From assembly GCF_024380015.1 (NCBI RefSeq), contig NZ_CP101508.1, positions 2,790,902 to 2,854,901 on the forward strand: a DNA stretch of 64,000 nucleotides, read 5' to 3'. A program made the position numbers and the translations under genes. Source of the DNA: Photobacterium atrarenae. GTDB taxonomy: Bacteria; Pseudomonadota; Gammaproteobacteria; Enterobacterales; Vibrionaceae. Of the stretch, positions 42,503 through 51,253 are shown piece by piece. The notes below the pieces were generated by a model. That model was given only the letters and a program-made list of their open reading frames with translations, had not been told where the DNA came from and searched no databases. The first letter of the stretch is position 1. Each line of letters begins with the position of its first letter.

Positions 42503-43645
42503 ATGACTACCCAAGCCACTACTGCTGAACCGATAAGCAGCTCTATGCGCTGGGTCCGCTGGGCTAACCTGGCGTTCATGCTTTACATTCTGCTGGTTGC
42601 TGTCTCGATGGTGAGCAGTGGCTTCAAATGGTCAGTCGGCGAACAAGCCAAGACGCTGTTTGAATTCGCATCCCACCCGGTTGCCGGCCTGATGATAGGC
42701 CTGGTAGCAACCTCACTGATCCAGTCCTCCAGCACCGTGACTTCAATTATCGTCGGCCTGGTCGCCGGTGGCCTGCCGGTTGAGACGGCGATTCCGATGG
42801 TGATGGGTGCCAATATCGGCACCACAGTAACCAACACCTTGGTCAGCCTTGGCCACGCCCGTTGCAAAGATGAATTCCGCCGTGCGTTTGCCAGTGCAAC
42901 CGTACACGACTTCTTCAACCTGCTGGCAGTCGTCATCTTCCTCCCGCTGGAAATGATGTTTGGGATCCTCAATAAAGTTTCTTCATGGTTGGTTGCGCCG
43001 CTGATGGATGCCGGCAACATGAGCATCAAAGGGCTGAACTTCATGAAGCCGCTGACCAAACCTGCTGTCGCTGCCGTAAAAGGACCGCTGGAAGCTCTGG
43101 GTAACATGGGTGGCGTGGTATTGATCTTCATTGGTATCGCCCTGATCTTCCTGGCCATTACGGTCATGGGTAAACTGATGCGCAGCCTGATGGTTGGACG
43201 TGCCCGCGAAATTCTGAAAAGTGCGATTGGCCGCGGTCCGGTCCACGGAATCGCCTCAGGCACCGTCGTGACGGTTCTGGTTCAGTCTTCATCGACCACC
43301 ACCAGCCTGATGGTCCCGCTGGTCGGTACCGGCGTTCTGAAAGTCCGTGAGGTGTATCCGTTTACCCTGGGGGCGAACATCGGCACCTGTATTACCGCCC
43401 TGCTGGCTGCCACAGCTATCTCTGGTGACAATGCCGTATTCGCACTGCAGATTGCCCTGGTCCACCTGTCGTTTAACGTTCTGGCGACCCTGTTTATTTT
43501 CGGTGTGCCTGTCCTGCGCGAACTGCCACTGAAGGCCGCGTTCTACCTCAGCGATCTGGCAACCCGCCACAAAGCCGCAGTTGCCGGTTACCTGGGCCTG
43601 GTGTTTATCGCAATTCCCGGCTCTATCCTGGCCTTTACCGCCTAA
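42503..43645 (+). CDS. nptA: Na+/phosphate cotransporter, NptA family
   Basis: 380 aa from the second ATG (42503), which has GGAG 8 nt upstream; the first ATG (42497) is too close to that site. PNaS/NptA (SLC34-like) transporter with the diagnostic inverted QSSS repeats: LIQSSSTVTS and LVQSSSTTTS, each followed by a GANIGT motif. About eight transmembrane helices. Takes up phosphate with Na+. It stands next to nhaA, so the locus joins Na+ export and Na+-driven import; V. cholerae has nptA at the corresponding place. Confidence 0.93.
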   Translation: MTTQATTAEPISSSMRWVRWANLAFMLYILLVAVSMVSSGFKWSVGEQAKTLFEFASHPVAGLMIGLVATSLIQSSSTVTSIIVGLVAGGLPVETAIPMVMGANIGTTVTNTLVSLGHARCKDEFRRAFASATVHDFFNLLAVVIFLPLEMMFGILNKVSSWLVAPLMDAGNMSIKGLNFMKPLTKPAVAAVKGPLEALGNMGGVVLIFIGIALIFLAITVMGKLMRSLMVGRAREILKSAIGRGPVHGIASGTVVTVLVQSSSTTTSLMVPLVGTGVLKVREVYPFTLGANIGTCITALLAATAISGDNAVFALQIALVHLSFNVLATLFIFGVPVLRELPLKAAFYLSDLATRHKAAVAGYLGLVFIAIPGSILAFTA

Positions 43646-43664
43646 TCGCAACCTGCTCCAAATC

Positions 43665-43690
43665 AAAGGCCCCGCTCATGCGGGGCCTTT
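43665..43690 (+). terminator. nptA terminator
   Basis: AAAGGCCCCG-CTCATG-CGGGGCCTTT followed by GTCG, 20 nt after the stop. It has short A/T flanks rather than a long T-run. Confidence 0.75.
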
Positions 43691-43728
43691 GTCGTTCTAA
43701 TACCTCAAATGCTGCCATGGCCGAAGCC

Positions 43729-43896
43729 TTATACCAATCACAGTAAGTCAGTGATCTGAAATAACACAGGAATAATGCTTGAGACCAACGCGGATTATTT
43801 TCGATAAGTAGTTATTCTACAATCAAAAACTCTAACGCAGTTATCGAGCGTTTTAACCAGCTGAGATGACTCGTTATTTACCACGATTGGTATTAT
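43729..43896. repeat. MITE-like Vibrionaceae intergenic repeat, 168 bp
   Basis: The ends are inverted: TTATACCAATCACAGTAA at the left and, read on the other strand from the right, TAATACCAATCGTGGTAA. Similarity continues inward to AGTGATCT/AGTCATCT, giving imperfect terminal repeats of about 28 bp. The interior has no open frame. The thyA stop codon TAA lies within the right terminal repeat. From memory, similar ATACCAATC-ended elements are dispersed in Vibrio and Photobacterium intergenic regions; only one clear copy is in this window, so repeat status rests on that recollection and on structure. Confidence 0.6.
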
Positions 43897-44744
43897 ACGG
43901 AGAATGGGTACTGGATCGCCTCGTGATGTTGATAGCCAGTGACTTCGAAATCATCCAGCGTGACCCAGGTTTCAAGATCCTCGAGCGAGCGGATATCCGG
44001 GTTGATGTTTAGCTGCGGTGACGGGAACGGCTCGCGCTTGAGCTGCACGTCACGCATCAGCGCCAGCTGATCTTCATAGATGTGGGCATTGACAATCTTG
44101 TGATACGCCTGCCCCGGCTTGTGGCCGGTGATCTGGGCCATCAGCGCCAACAGGGTGAAGACCTGGACCTGATTAAAGTTCAGCCCCAGTGGCACATCAC
44201 AGGAGCGCTGGTAGCTGGTGAGATACAGCGTATCCCCCAGCAGAGAGAAGGTATGGGTATGCATACACGGACGCAGACAACCGCGATCAAACTCGCCCGG
44301 GTTGTAGAACGTCAGGATCTCTCCCCGATCATCAATCCCACGACTGAGATCATCGACGATTTTACGCAATTGATCGACCGCCGAGCCATCAGGCTTCTGC
44401 CAGCGGCGTCCCTGCACCCCGTACACTCGGCCCATATCATCTTCACCCTTGCGGTGCGGGTTGTTCAACCAGGCCTGGTTCTCATTGGCATTGGCATTCC
44501 AGGTGTTGCAGCCAATCGCACGAAACTGCGCCGCGTTGTCATAGCCGCGCAGATACCCCAAAAGCTCGGCAATCGCCGCTTTCCAGAAGCTTTTGCGCGT
44601 CGTGATCAGCGGAAACTGATTGTTCGCGACATCATAGGTCAGATCGGCATTGATCACCGTCAGACAACGCTTTCCGGTTCGCTCATTTTCAACCCATACG
44701 CCATCATCGATAATGCGCTGGCAGAGCGCCAAATACTGCTTCAT
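43893..44744 (-). CDS. thyA: Thymidylate synthase
   Basis: 283 aa. Makes dTMP from dUMP with methylene-THF. The active-site cysteine is in LRPCMHTH; the dUMP-binding [13 protein letters not shown] and HIYEDQ are present. This is the 283-residue Vibrio form, longer than the 264-aa E. coli enzyme. The last codons and stop run into the terminal repeat of a MITE-like element, so the C-terminus ([10 protein letters not shown]) may differ from relatives without it. Downstream of lgt, as in E. coli, but separated here by 141 nt with hairpins. Confidence 0.95.
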   Translation of the reverse strand: MKQYLALCQRIIDDGVWVENERTGKRCLTVINADLTYDVANNQFPLITTRKSFWKAAIAELLGYLRGYDNAAQFRAIGCNTWNANANENQAWLNNPHRKGEDDMGRVYGVQGRRWQKPDGSAVDQLRKIVDDLSRGIDDRGEILTFYNPGEFDRGCLRPCMHTHTFSLLGDTLYLTSYQRSCDVPLGLNFNQVQVFTLLALMAQITGHKPGQAYHKIVNAHIYEDQLALMRDVQLKREPFPSPQLNINPDIRSLEDLETWVTLDDFEVTGYQHHEAIQYPFSV

Positions 44745-44768
44745 TTTCCCACCCGTTGTTCGTTAAGC

Positions 44769-44785
44769 CGTACCGCTGCGGTACG
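44769..44785. promoter_or_regulatory. Perfect 17-bp palindrome upstream of thyA
   Basis: CGTACCGC-T-GCGGTACG: 8-bp arms around one base, 25-41 nt before the thyA ATG. A one-base loop is too short for a good RNA hairpin of that stem, so a DNA-level operator is as likely. No family assigned. Confidence 0.35.
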
Positions 44786-44815
44786 CCGTTGGGCTCAATT
44801 TTATCAGAATGAACC

Positions 44816-44842
44816 AAAACAGGCAGCCGAAAGGCTGCCTGT
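44816..44842 (-). terminator. lgt terminator
   Basis: CAGGCAGCC-TTTC-GGCTGCCTG on the minus strand followed by TTTTGGTTC. A second GC stem (CCCCCGG/CCGGGGG, 44859-44877) without T-run lies between it and lgt. Confidence 0.7.
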
Positions 44843-44885
44843 GGTCAATCGCTCATTCCCCCGGAGTGACCGGGGGTTTCACGGC

Positions 44886-45692
44886 CTATGCCGTTTTGTT
44901 GCGAGGCTGAAACTTATACGCCCACAACATCAGCAACAGGCCGCCAATCACCATCGGCAACGACAGGATCTGCCCCATGCTGATCCAGCCGCCAAACAGC
45001 CCCAGGTGCGCATCCGGCTCGCGGAAGTACTCGACAATAAAGCGGAAGCTGCCGTAGCCAACCAGGAACAGGCCTGAGGCCGCCCCGGCCGGGCGCGGCT
45101 TGCGGATAAAGACATTCAGGATGATCAGCAGCACCAGGCCTTCGAGGAAGAACTCATAGAGCTGGGACGGATGGCGCGGCAACGGTCCGCCGGTTGGGAA
45201 CACCATCGCCCACGGCACGTCGGTAGTCCGCCCCCACAGCTCCCCGTTGATAAAATTGCCGAGCCTACCAACGCCAAGTCCGAAAGGGACCAGCGGCGCG
45301 ACAAAGTCGGCTACGTTAAAGAAGGTTCGCCCCTGTTTATGGGCATACCAGAACATGGCGGCGATCACCCCCAACAATCCACCGTGGAACGACATACCGC
45401 CGGTCCAGACCTTGAACAGATACAGCGGATCGGCCAGGAACAGATCAAAATTATAAAACAGGACGTAGCCAATTCGCCCGCCCAGCACCACACCAAGGAA
45501 TCCGGCGAACAGCAAATCGCTGACCTGCTCGCGGGTCCAGCCACTGCCCGGCTTATCCGCCCGGCGGTTGGCCAGCCACATGGCAAACAGGAACCCGAGC
45601 AAATACATCAGCCCATACCAGCGCACGGCCAGCGGGCCGATTTCAATAATCACCGGGTCAATACTCGGAAACGTTAAATAACCTTGGCTCAT
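44886..45692 (-). CDS. lgt: Prolipoprotein diacylglyceryl transferase
   Basis: 268 aa (E. coli 291). Inner-membrane enzyme with seven helices that transfers diacylglycerol from phosphatidylglycerol to the lipobox cysteine, first step of lipoprotein maturation. Key motifs: MSFHGGLLG with the essential His (about 103), the Lgt signature [14 protein letters not shown], and [13 protein letters not shown]. NlpI and the other lipoprotein in this window are substrates by inference. Confidence 0.96.
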   Translation of the reverse strand: MSQGYLTFPSIDPVIIEIGPLAVRWYGLMYLLGFLFAMWLANRRADKPGSGWTREQVSDLLFAGFLGVVLGGRIGYVLFYNFDLFLADPLYLFKVWTGGMSFHGGLLGVIAAMFWYAHKQGRTFFNVADFVAPLVPFGLGVGRLGNFINGELWGRTTDVPWAMVFPTGGPLPRHPSQLYEFFLEGLVLLIILNVFIRKPRPAGAASGLFLVGYGSFRFIVEYFREPDAHLGLFGGWISMGQILSLPMVIGGLLLMLWAYKFQPRNKTA

Positions 45693-45748
45693 TCAATCAA
45701 TCTCAGTCAACCAGGCGCCCACCGGGTGGCGAGCTCCTCTATTCGTAA

Positions 45749-46552
45749 TTATCCCAAAAACATCTTGATACCGATACTCAGTAAAAAGACCGCAAATATT
45801 TTCTTCAGTGTCGCAGTCGGCAGCCGACTCACCAGCGCCGCCCCGAAACGGGTCGTTACCATTGAGGTCATCACAATCCCGGCCAAGGCCGGCAAATACA
45901 CATAACCCACACTCATCGCCGGCACGGCTTCGTCACCCATACCGGCAGTCACAAACCCAACCATCCCGGCGATCGCAATCAGAGCCCCGGACAGCGCAGC
46001 ACTCCCGATCGCCCGGCGCATCTCCACCCCATGTGCACTCAGGTAAGGCACAGTCAGCGAGCCGCCACCGATCCCGGCCAGGCTGGAGACCACGCCAATA
46101 ACCCCGCCACTGCACACAGTAACGAACCGACCCGGCAACGGCCGCTGGCTGTCAAAGCGCATCGACACCAGCATCTGCAGCGCCAGCAACAACACAATCA
46201 CCGCGAAAATCTTCGGCAGCAGCGCACTGGGTACCAGCTCGGCGATCACACTACCGCATAGACCGCCAAGAATCACCCCGGGTGCCAGACTTTTCACAAT
46301 CGTAAAGTCGACATTCCCCAAACGAAAATGGTTCCGCGCCGATGCGCCGGAAGTGAGCGCAATACTGGCCAGCGACGTGGCGAGGGCAATATGCATCACC
46401 AGTTCCGTATCAATCCCGGCCTGCGGCAACAGCCAAACCAGGGCCGGCACTACCACCAGGCCACCGCCGATTCCCAGTAATCCGGCCAACAGGCCGACAC
46501 AGCCCCCCAATCCCAAACACATGGCAAACAGCCACAAGGCATTTTCTGTCAT
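45749..46552 (-). CDS. TSUP (TauE/SafE) family membrane transporter
   Basis: 267 aa, about eight transmembrane helices in two inverted halves. Each half begins with the family's Gly-rich signature: GLLGIGGGLVVVPAL near residue 25 and SSLAGIGGGSLTVPYL near 160. TSUP members export sulfite, sulfoacetate or related organosulfur anions; the substrate here is unknown. It starts 9 nt after the ptsP stop and is 56 nt upstream of lgt, so it probably belongs to the rppH-ptsP transcript, a common arrangement in Vibrionaceae. Confidence 0.85.
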   Translation of the reverse strand: MTENALWLFAMCLGLGGCVGLLAGLLGIGGGLVVVPALVWLLPQAGIDTELVMHIALATSLASIALTSGASARNHFRLGNVDFTIVKSLAPGVILGGLCGSVIAELVPSALLPKIFAVIVLLLALQMLVSMRFDSQRPLPGRFVTVCSGGVIGVVSSLAGIGGGSLTVPYLSAHGVEMRRAIGSAALSGALIAIAGMVGFVTAGMGDEAVPAMSVGYVYLPALAGIVMTSMVTTRFGAALVSRLPTATLKKIFAVFLLSIGIKMFLG

Positions 46553-46561
46553 CTTTTCCTA

Positions 46562-48820
46562 CTACTTTTTCCCTGCGCGGATAAAACCGCCTAAACCTTG
46601 GGCATCGACAAACGCGGTAATTTTATCCCGTACTTCATCGCCAAACGTCGCCTGCAGCGCAAACTGACTGAGCTGTTCCATTTCAAGGACAGAAATATGG
46701 CGCAGCAGATATTTAATCCGGGCGACATTGCGGGTATTCATGCTCAGGGAGCGATAGCCCATGCCCACCAGTAGCAGGGCACCAATCGGGTCCCCGGCCA
46801 GCTCCCCACAGACACTGACCGGTATCCCCATCGACCCGGCGGTCTCCACAATCTGCTTCAGCGCATGCAACACTGCCGGATGCAACGCATCATAGACACT
46901 GGCAACCCGTGCATTGTTCCGGTCCACTGCCAGTAAATACTGGGTTAAGTCGTTACTCCCAACCGAAATAAAATCAACTTTGCCCCGCAGCGCCGGAAGC
47001 TGATACAAAATCGACGGCACCTCGATCATGATCCCCAGCCGCGGCCGCTTCAGCGTCTGTCCGTGAACCTGAGCATACTTCGCCACTTCGTGATAGGCCC
47101 GGTTAATCAGCGCGATGGAGTCATCCAACTCGGCAATACCGGAGATCATCGGCAGCAGGATATCCATATTCTCCAGGCCAATACTGGCTTTGAGCATCGC
47201 CCGCACCTGGATCAGGAATATTTCCGGATGATCTAAGGTAAAGCGGATCCCCCGCCAGCCGAGGAAGGGATTATCTTCTTCGATCGTCAGGTAGGGCAGC
47301 GGCTTATCTCCCCCGACATCCAGGGTGCGCATCACCACCTGCTTGTCACGGTAAATCGATAAAATCGAGCGATATTGGGTGGTCTGCTCTTCTTCCGACG
47401 GGAAGCTGCGCTGGAGCAGAAACGGGACTTCCGTCCGGTATAGCCCCACGCCGTCCACCCCTTCGTTCACGGCAATACTGGTATCGGCACTGAGCCCGGC
47501 ATTGAGATGGATATAGACCCGTTGCTGATCCCGGGTGTAAGTCGCCTTCCCCAGCTCCTGCTCAACCCGCTCCGCCAGCTCGTCTTCTTCGCGCATCAGG
47601 CGCCGGTATTCAGCCAGCACATGGCGGTTCGGGTTGACCAGCAGATCGCCGCGGTAACCATCGACGATCACCTGCCGTCCATGCACCAGTTCCGGCACAA
47701 AATCCACCCCCATGATGGCGGGGATCCCCAACGCCCGGGAGAGGATCGCCGCATGCGAGTTGGCCGCCCCTTCCTGAGCGACCACCGCCGCCAGCTTATC
47801 ACGCGGGACACTGGCCAGCATGGCCGCAGTCAGCTCCCGGGTCAGCAGCACAACCGGCTTGTCCCAGTCACGCTCATGGACTTCGCTGTTATGGAGGAAA
47901 AACAACAGGCGCTGGCCCAACTCGCGAATATCCTGGGCCCGCTCCTTGAGGTAATCATCCTTCATATTGGCAAAGCGATCCGAGTAAGCTTCCACGACCT
48001 GGCGGATCGCCCACTCGGCCATGTCCCGGCGAGCAATGCGGGCAAACAGATCCTTTCTCAACATGGGATCATTGAGCAAATGACTGAACAGATCGAAAAT
48101 CGCCAGCGTCTCTTTGTGCAGCTCGCTGTCAAAACGCTTACGCAAACGACGAAACTCAGCACTGGCCAAATCAATGGCAATACTCAGTCGCTCCTGCTCA
48201 CCCTCAACATCCAGGCAGGAGGCCGGCAGTACATGATCCAACCGCGGTTGGTTGTCATCCCACCAGGCATGGGCCACGGCCACCCCACTGGAAGCAGCAG
48301 AGCCGATTAAATGCAGACCGTCGCGTTGATCCGGCCACATCCCCTGAGCCTTGGCGTGGGCCAGGATCATGGCCAACTGTGCTGCCAAGGTGATCAGGAA
48401 GGACTCTTCGCTTTCGTCAAACTCGCGCCGTTGATGCTGCTGAATGACCAGCACCCCCAGTACCTGGCGCTGATGAATAATGGGCGTACCGAAAAAAGAG
48501 CCGAACGACTCTTCGCCAATTCCGGGCATGTGTTTGAAGTGAGGGTGGTGACGGGCATCGGCCACATTGATTGGCTCGGCCGTGCGTCCGACCAAGCCCA
48601 CCAGCCCTTCATCAAAGGCAAGCGATACTTGATGATGGGGTTTGGTCAGGCCTTGGGTGGCCATCAGGGTGAACTGGTGCCGCTCATGATCGGCGATATA
48701 GACCGAGCAGCAATCGGTTTTCATGGCCTGGCAAGTGCTGACGACCAGCTGATCGAGTGATTCAATCAAGCTGGGCGCACTGGCGACTTTCTCCACAATT
48801 TCTCTCAGCTGCGTCAGCAT
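46562..48820 (-). CDS. ptsP: Phosphoenolpyruvate-protein phosphotransferase PtsP (EI-Ntr)
   Basis: 752 aa (E. coli 748). First enzyme of the nitrogen PTS: autophosphorylates with PEP and passes phosphate to NPr, then EIIA-Ntr. N-terminal GAF domain (about 15-150), EI N-domain with phospho-histidine in GAANSHAAILSRAL (about residue 355), C-terminal PEP-binding barrel with DVGGDKPLPY and SVGSNDLTQYLLAVDR. The GAF domain senses glutamine in E. coli. It follows rppH by 24 nt. Confidence 0.97.
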   Translation of the reverse strand: MLTQLREIVEKVASAPSLIESLDQLVVSTCQAMKTDCCSVYIADHERHQFTLMATQGLTKPHHQVSLAFDEGLVGLVGRTAEPINVADARHHPHFKHMPGIGEESFGSFFGTPIIHQRQVLGVLVIQQHQRREFDESEESFLITLAAQLAMILAHAKAQGMWPDQRDGLHLIGSAASSGVAVAHAWWDDNQPRLDHVLPASCLDVEGEQERLSIAIDLASAEFRRLRKRFDSELHKETLAIFDLFSHLLNDPMLRKDLFARIARRDMAEWAIRQVVEAYSDRFANMKDDYLKERAQDIRELGQRLLFFLHNSEVHERDWDKPVVLLTRELTAAMLASVPRDKLAAVVAQEGAANSHAAILSRALGIPAIMGVDFVPELVHGRQVIVDGYRGDLLVNPNRHVLAEYRRLMREEDELAERVEQELGKATYTRDQQRVYIHLNAGLSADTSIAVNEGVDGVGLYRTEVPFLLQRSFPSEEEQTTQYRSILSIYRDKQVVMRTLDVGGDKPLPYLTIEEDNPFLGWRGIRFTLDHPEIFLIQVRAMLKASIGLENMDILLPMISGIAELDDSIALINRAYHEVAKYAQVHGQTLKRPRLGIMIEVPSILYQLPALRGKVDFISVGSNDLTQYLLAVDRNNARVASVYDALHPAVLHALKQIVETAGSMGIPVSVCGELAGDPIGALLLVGMGYRSLSMNTRNVARIKYLLRHISVLEMEQLSQFALQATFGDEVRDKITAFVDAQGLGGFIRAGKK

Positions 48821-48844
48821 AATTCACCTTTACGGATTGCCGGA

Positions 48845-49366
48845 CTACCCTCGCCGGTTTCTGCGCTTCCCTTTGCGCTCCTTCCTTTCTTTAAACGGCA
48901 TCGCCATCGCTGCAAACTCTTTCAACGCCCGCCGATAGACATCACGTTTAAAAGACACAACCTGACGCACCGGGTACCAATAACTGACCCACCGCCAACC
49001 ATCAAACTCCGGCGTGTTGCCACGCTGCATATTCACCTTTGACTCATCACATTCCAGGCTGAGCAAAAACCATTTCTGTTTTTGCCCGATACAAACAGGC
49101 TTCGAGTCCCACCGCACCAGACGCTTCGGTAATTTGTATCGCAACCAGTGGCGGCTGGATGCCAAAATCCGCACATCTTTTTTGGTAAGCCCTACTTCCT
49201 CATACAATTCCCGATACATCGCCTGTTCAGGCGTTTCCCCTTCATCAATGCCGCCTTGGGGGAACTGCCAGGAATGTTGTCCATATCGTCGAGCCCAGAA
49301 CACTTGGCCATGGCTATTACAGATCACAATCCCTACATTCGGGCGGTATCCATCGCCATCAATCAC
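48845..49366 (-). CDS. rppH: RNA 5'-pyrophosphohydrolase RppH
   Basis: 173 aa (E. coli 176). Nudix hydrolase removing pyrophosphate or phosphate from 5'-triphosphate/diphosphate mRNA ends, which triggers RNase E decay. Nudix box [13 protein letters not shown]...RELYEEVGL (about 38-60) is intact. Conserved [12 protein letters not shown] and [17 protein letters not shown]. The C-terminus is strongly basic (K/R-rich last 18 residues). Divergent from mutH across 681 bp. Confidence 0.97.
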   Translation of the reverse strand: MIDGDGYRPNVGIVICNSHGQVFWARRYGQHSWQFPQGGIDEGETPEQAMYRELYEEVGLTKKDVRILASSRHWLRYKLPKRLVRWDSKPVCIGQKQKWFLLSLECDESKVNMQRGNTPEFDGWRWVSYWYPVRQVVSFKRDVYRRALKEFAAMAMPFKERKERKGKRRNRRG

Positions 49367-50047
49367 TGGACGACCTCAAGTATAAATCTCTATTAACAGT
49401 GATTTTTTCACAGTCGCTGCAATGGGTAAACAAACATTCTAATTAATAACTGTTTTTTCCTACAAAACCCGCAATTTCTGGATAACTTTCCCAATACAAG
49501 GAGTTTATAAACAGGCAAATGAGACCCACCCCACATTTATACACGATTTCTGTGGATAGATTTGTGCAGAAGCCGATGTCAGACCTGTTTCTACAGCGCG
49601 AGCTATTGATAAAGCTCGTATCAACACCAGACAAAAAAGCAATATAACCATTTAAAAACATATAATTAAATTATCACACAAAACAAGAAAACTTCTTTCC
49701 CCAAAGATCCTCTCCCCCAAAAAACGGATCGGTCAAAGATCAACCAACGTTGTTTTTATCCACATCCGACTGACCAAAGCGGTCACAAAACAACCGATCA
49801 AGTGATTAGTATCCCAACAAACCCCTGGATAAATACCCAGACCGTCGGGGGTAAAAAGTTTCCTCCCACAGTCTGTGGATATCTTTGGCCAGGATCCTTC
49901 TGACCACCGCCTTCCTTGCCAGGACAGTCAGGCTCAATGCCTGCGTGTATCTGAGCCAATGCACCAGCTGCGTGCCTATTATCAGCTTAGATGGGCTGTG
50001 TTAGTATGCCTCCCTCTGAATGAAGGATTCCCCAACCCAGATTGACT
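49367..50047. promoter_or_regulatory. rppH-mutH intergenic region with DnaA-box cluster (DARS2-like candidate)
   Basis: 681 bp without a supported gene. Against TTATNCACA: 49756-49764 is a perfect box (TTATCCACA, +). Single-mismatch boxes are 49477-49485 (TTATCCAGA, -), 49537-49545 (TTATACACG, +), 49551-49559 (CTATCCACA, -), 49563-49571 (TTCTGCACA, -) and 49874-49882 (ATATCCACA, -). Three of them fall within 35 bp (49537-49571). An IHF-like site, GATCAAGTGATTA at 49796-49808, matches WATCAANNNNTTR at all but the first base. E. coli carries the DnaA-reactivating sequence DARS2, built from a three-box core plus IHF and Fis sites, beside mutH. Equivalence is inference. Confidence 0.5.
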
Positions 50048-50716
50048 ATGCGCCCGACCCCCCTTACCGAGCAGGAACTGCTTTCCCGTGCCCACGAGCT
50101 GGCCGGCTTCACCTTAGATGAGCTGGCCGTACAAGCCGGTATGATCACCCCGCCGGATCTACGGCGTGATAAAGGCTGGGTTGGCCAGCTGTTGGAATGG
50201 CATCTCGGGGCATCCGCCGGCAGCAAGCCGGTGCCAGACTTTATTGAATTGGGGATTGAACTGAAAACAATTCCAATCAGTTACACCGGCAAACCACTGG
50301 AAACCACCTTTGTCTGTGTGGCCCCGTTAATGGGACTGCAAGGGGTGACTTGGGAAAACAGCCATATCCGCCACAAGCTGGCGCGGGTGTTGTGGGTGCC
50401 GGTCGAAGGCGAGCGGGATATTCCGCTGGGGGATCGGCGGGTCGGATCCCCCCTGCTCTGGAGCCCGTCCGCCGACGAAGAGCAGCGGCTACGCCATGAC
50501 TGGGAAGAGCTGATGGATATGATTGTCCTGGGCCAGGTCGAAGCCATTACCGCCCGCCACGGCGAAGTCCTGCAATTGCGGCCCAAAGCCGCCAACGGCA
50601 AGGCGTTGACTGAGGCCTACGGCGCCAACGGCCAGATCATCAAAACCCGTCCCCGCGGTTTTTACCTCAAAACCAGCTTCACTGCCGAGTTGCTGACACG
50701 CGCTTTTCTGCTCTAG
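50048..50716 (+). CDS. mutH: DNA mismatch repair endonuclease MutH
   Basis: 222 aa from ATG at 50048 (E. coli 229); a TTG two codons upstream is possible. Nicks the unmethylated strand at hemimethylated GATC during MutS/MutL-directed repair. Catalytic D-E-K set: [11 protein letters not shown] (DX6-ExK) at about 62-72, preceded by GASAGSKP. Also [16 protein letters not shown] and [11 protein letters not shown]. No strong Shine-Dalgarno is visible. Its presence implies Dam methylation in this organism. Convergent with the next gene, 8 nt apart. Confidence 0.97.
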   Translation: MRPTPLTEQELLSRAHELAGFTLDELAVQAGMITPPDLRRDKGWVGQLLEWHLGASAGSKPVPDFIELGIELKTIPISYTGKPLETTFVCVAPLMGLQGVTWENSHIRHKLARVLWVPVEGERDIPLGDRRVGSPLLWSPSADEEQRLRHDWEELMDMIVLGQVEAITARHGEVLQLRPKAANGKALTEAYGANGQIIKTRPRGFYLKTSFTAELLTRAFLL

Positions 50717-50724
50717 CCCGGCAG

Positions 50725-51027
50725 CTACAGGGAGATGACCATATCTTCGCGGCAATCAGACAGCTGGCCGTCAGGAGAGAACTCATCATAAGGATCAGTG
50801 ACCCGTAGCACCACAGAAGTAATGCCGAGCGGTCGCAGCAGCTCCTTGACCTGCTCGATCGACTGGAACCGGATCATCTCATCATTTTCATGTTTCAGGG
50901 GTTCAAGCTGATTTTTGAATTCCACTTCCATCAGGTAGTCGGAGCATCCGGCGTAGCTGGTTAAAATACAGGTCGGCACTTTGCCGCCGTCTGCTTTCAG
51001 CCAGTGCTTTAACTGAGATAGTTTCAT
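50725..51027 (-). CDS. Small acidic protein of unknown function
   Basis: 100 aa from ATG at 51027, chosen for its GAGGAG ribosome site; upstream in-frame codons add residues without a site. Starts MKLSQLKHWLKADGG and contains LMEVEFKNQLEPLKH and VVLRVTDPYDEF; net acidic, no membrane segment or signal. It resembles short gammaproteobacterial proteins of the DUF6482 kind, but I am not certain of that label. No catalytic motif. Likely a real, cytosolic gene transcribed alone between mutH and tas. Confidence 0.75.
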   Translation of the reverse strand: MKLSQLKHWLKADGGKVPTCILTSYAGCSDYLMEVEFKNQLEPLKHENDEMIRFQSIEQVKELLRPLGITSVVLRVTDPYDEFSPDGQLSDCREDMVISL

Positions 51028-51253
51028 TGTTTCTCCTCGAAACGCCGCAGCAAATCTGCTGGACATAGAATAGGGCCGCTTAGATGGACACGGTGCCGGC
51101 TTTCAACACCATGTACCGTGTTTAACTATGTGTCAGGTTCGCGCTATCAGCAAGGTCACAGCCCGAAAATGCCCCCGATTTCAATTTAATTCATTGCCTT
51201 AGCTTCTGGACAGGTTATAGTCAAATCATCAAAAGTCAGTCCAAGGAGGGCTC

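Noticed and set aside
49443..49661. 72-codon frame (-) in the rppH-mutH gap
   Set aside because: No ribosome site, Cys/Ser/Asn-rich random composition, and it runs across the DnaA-box cluster.
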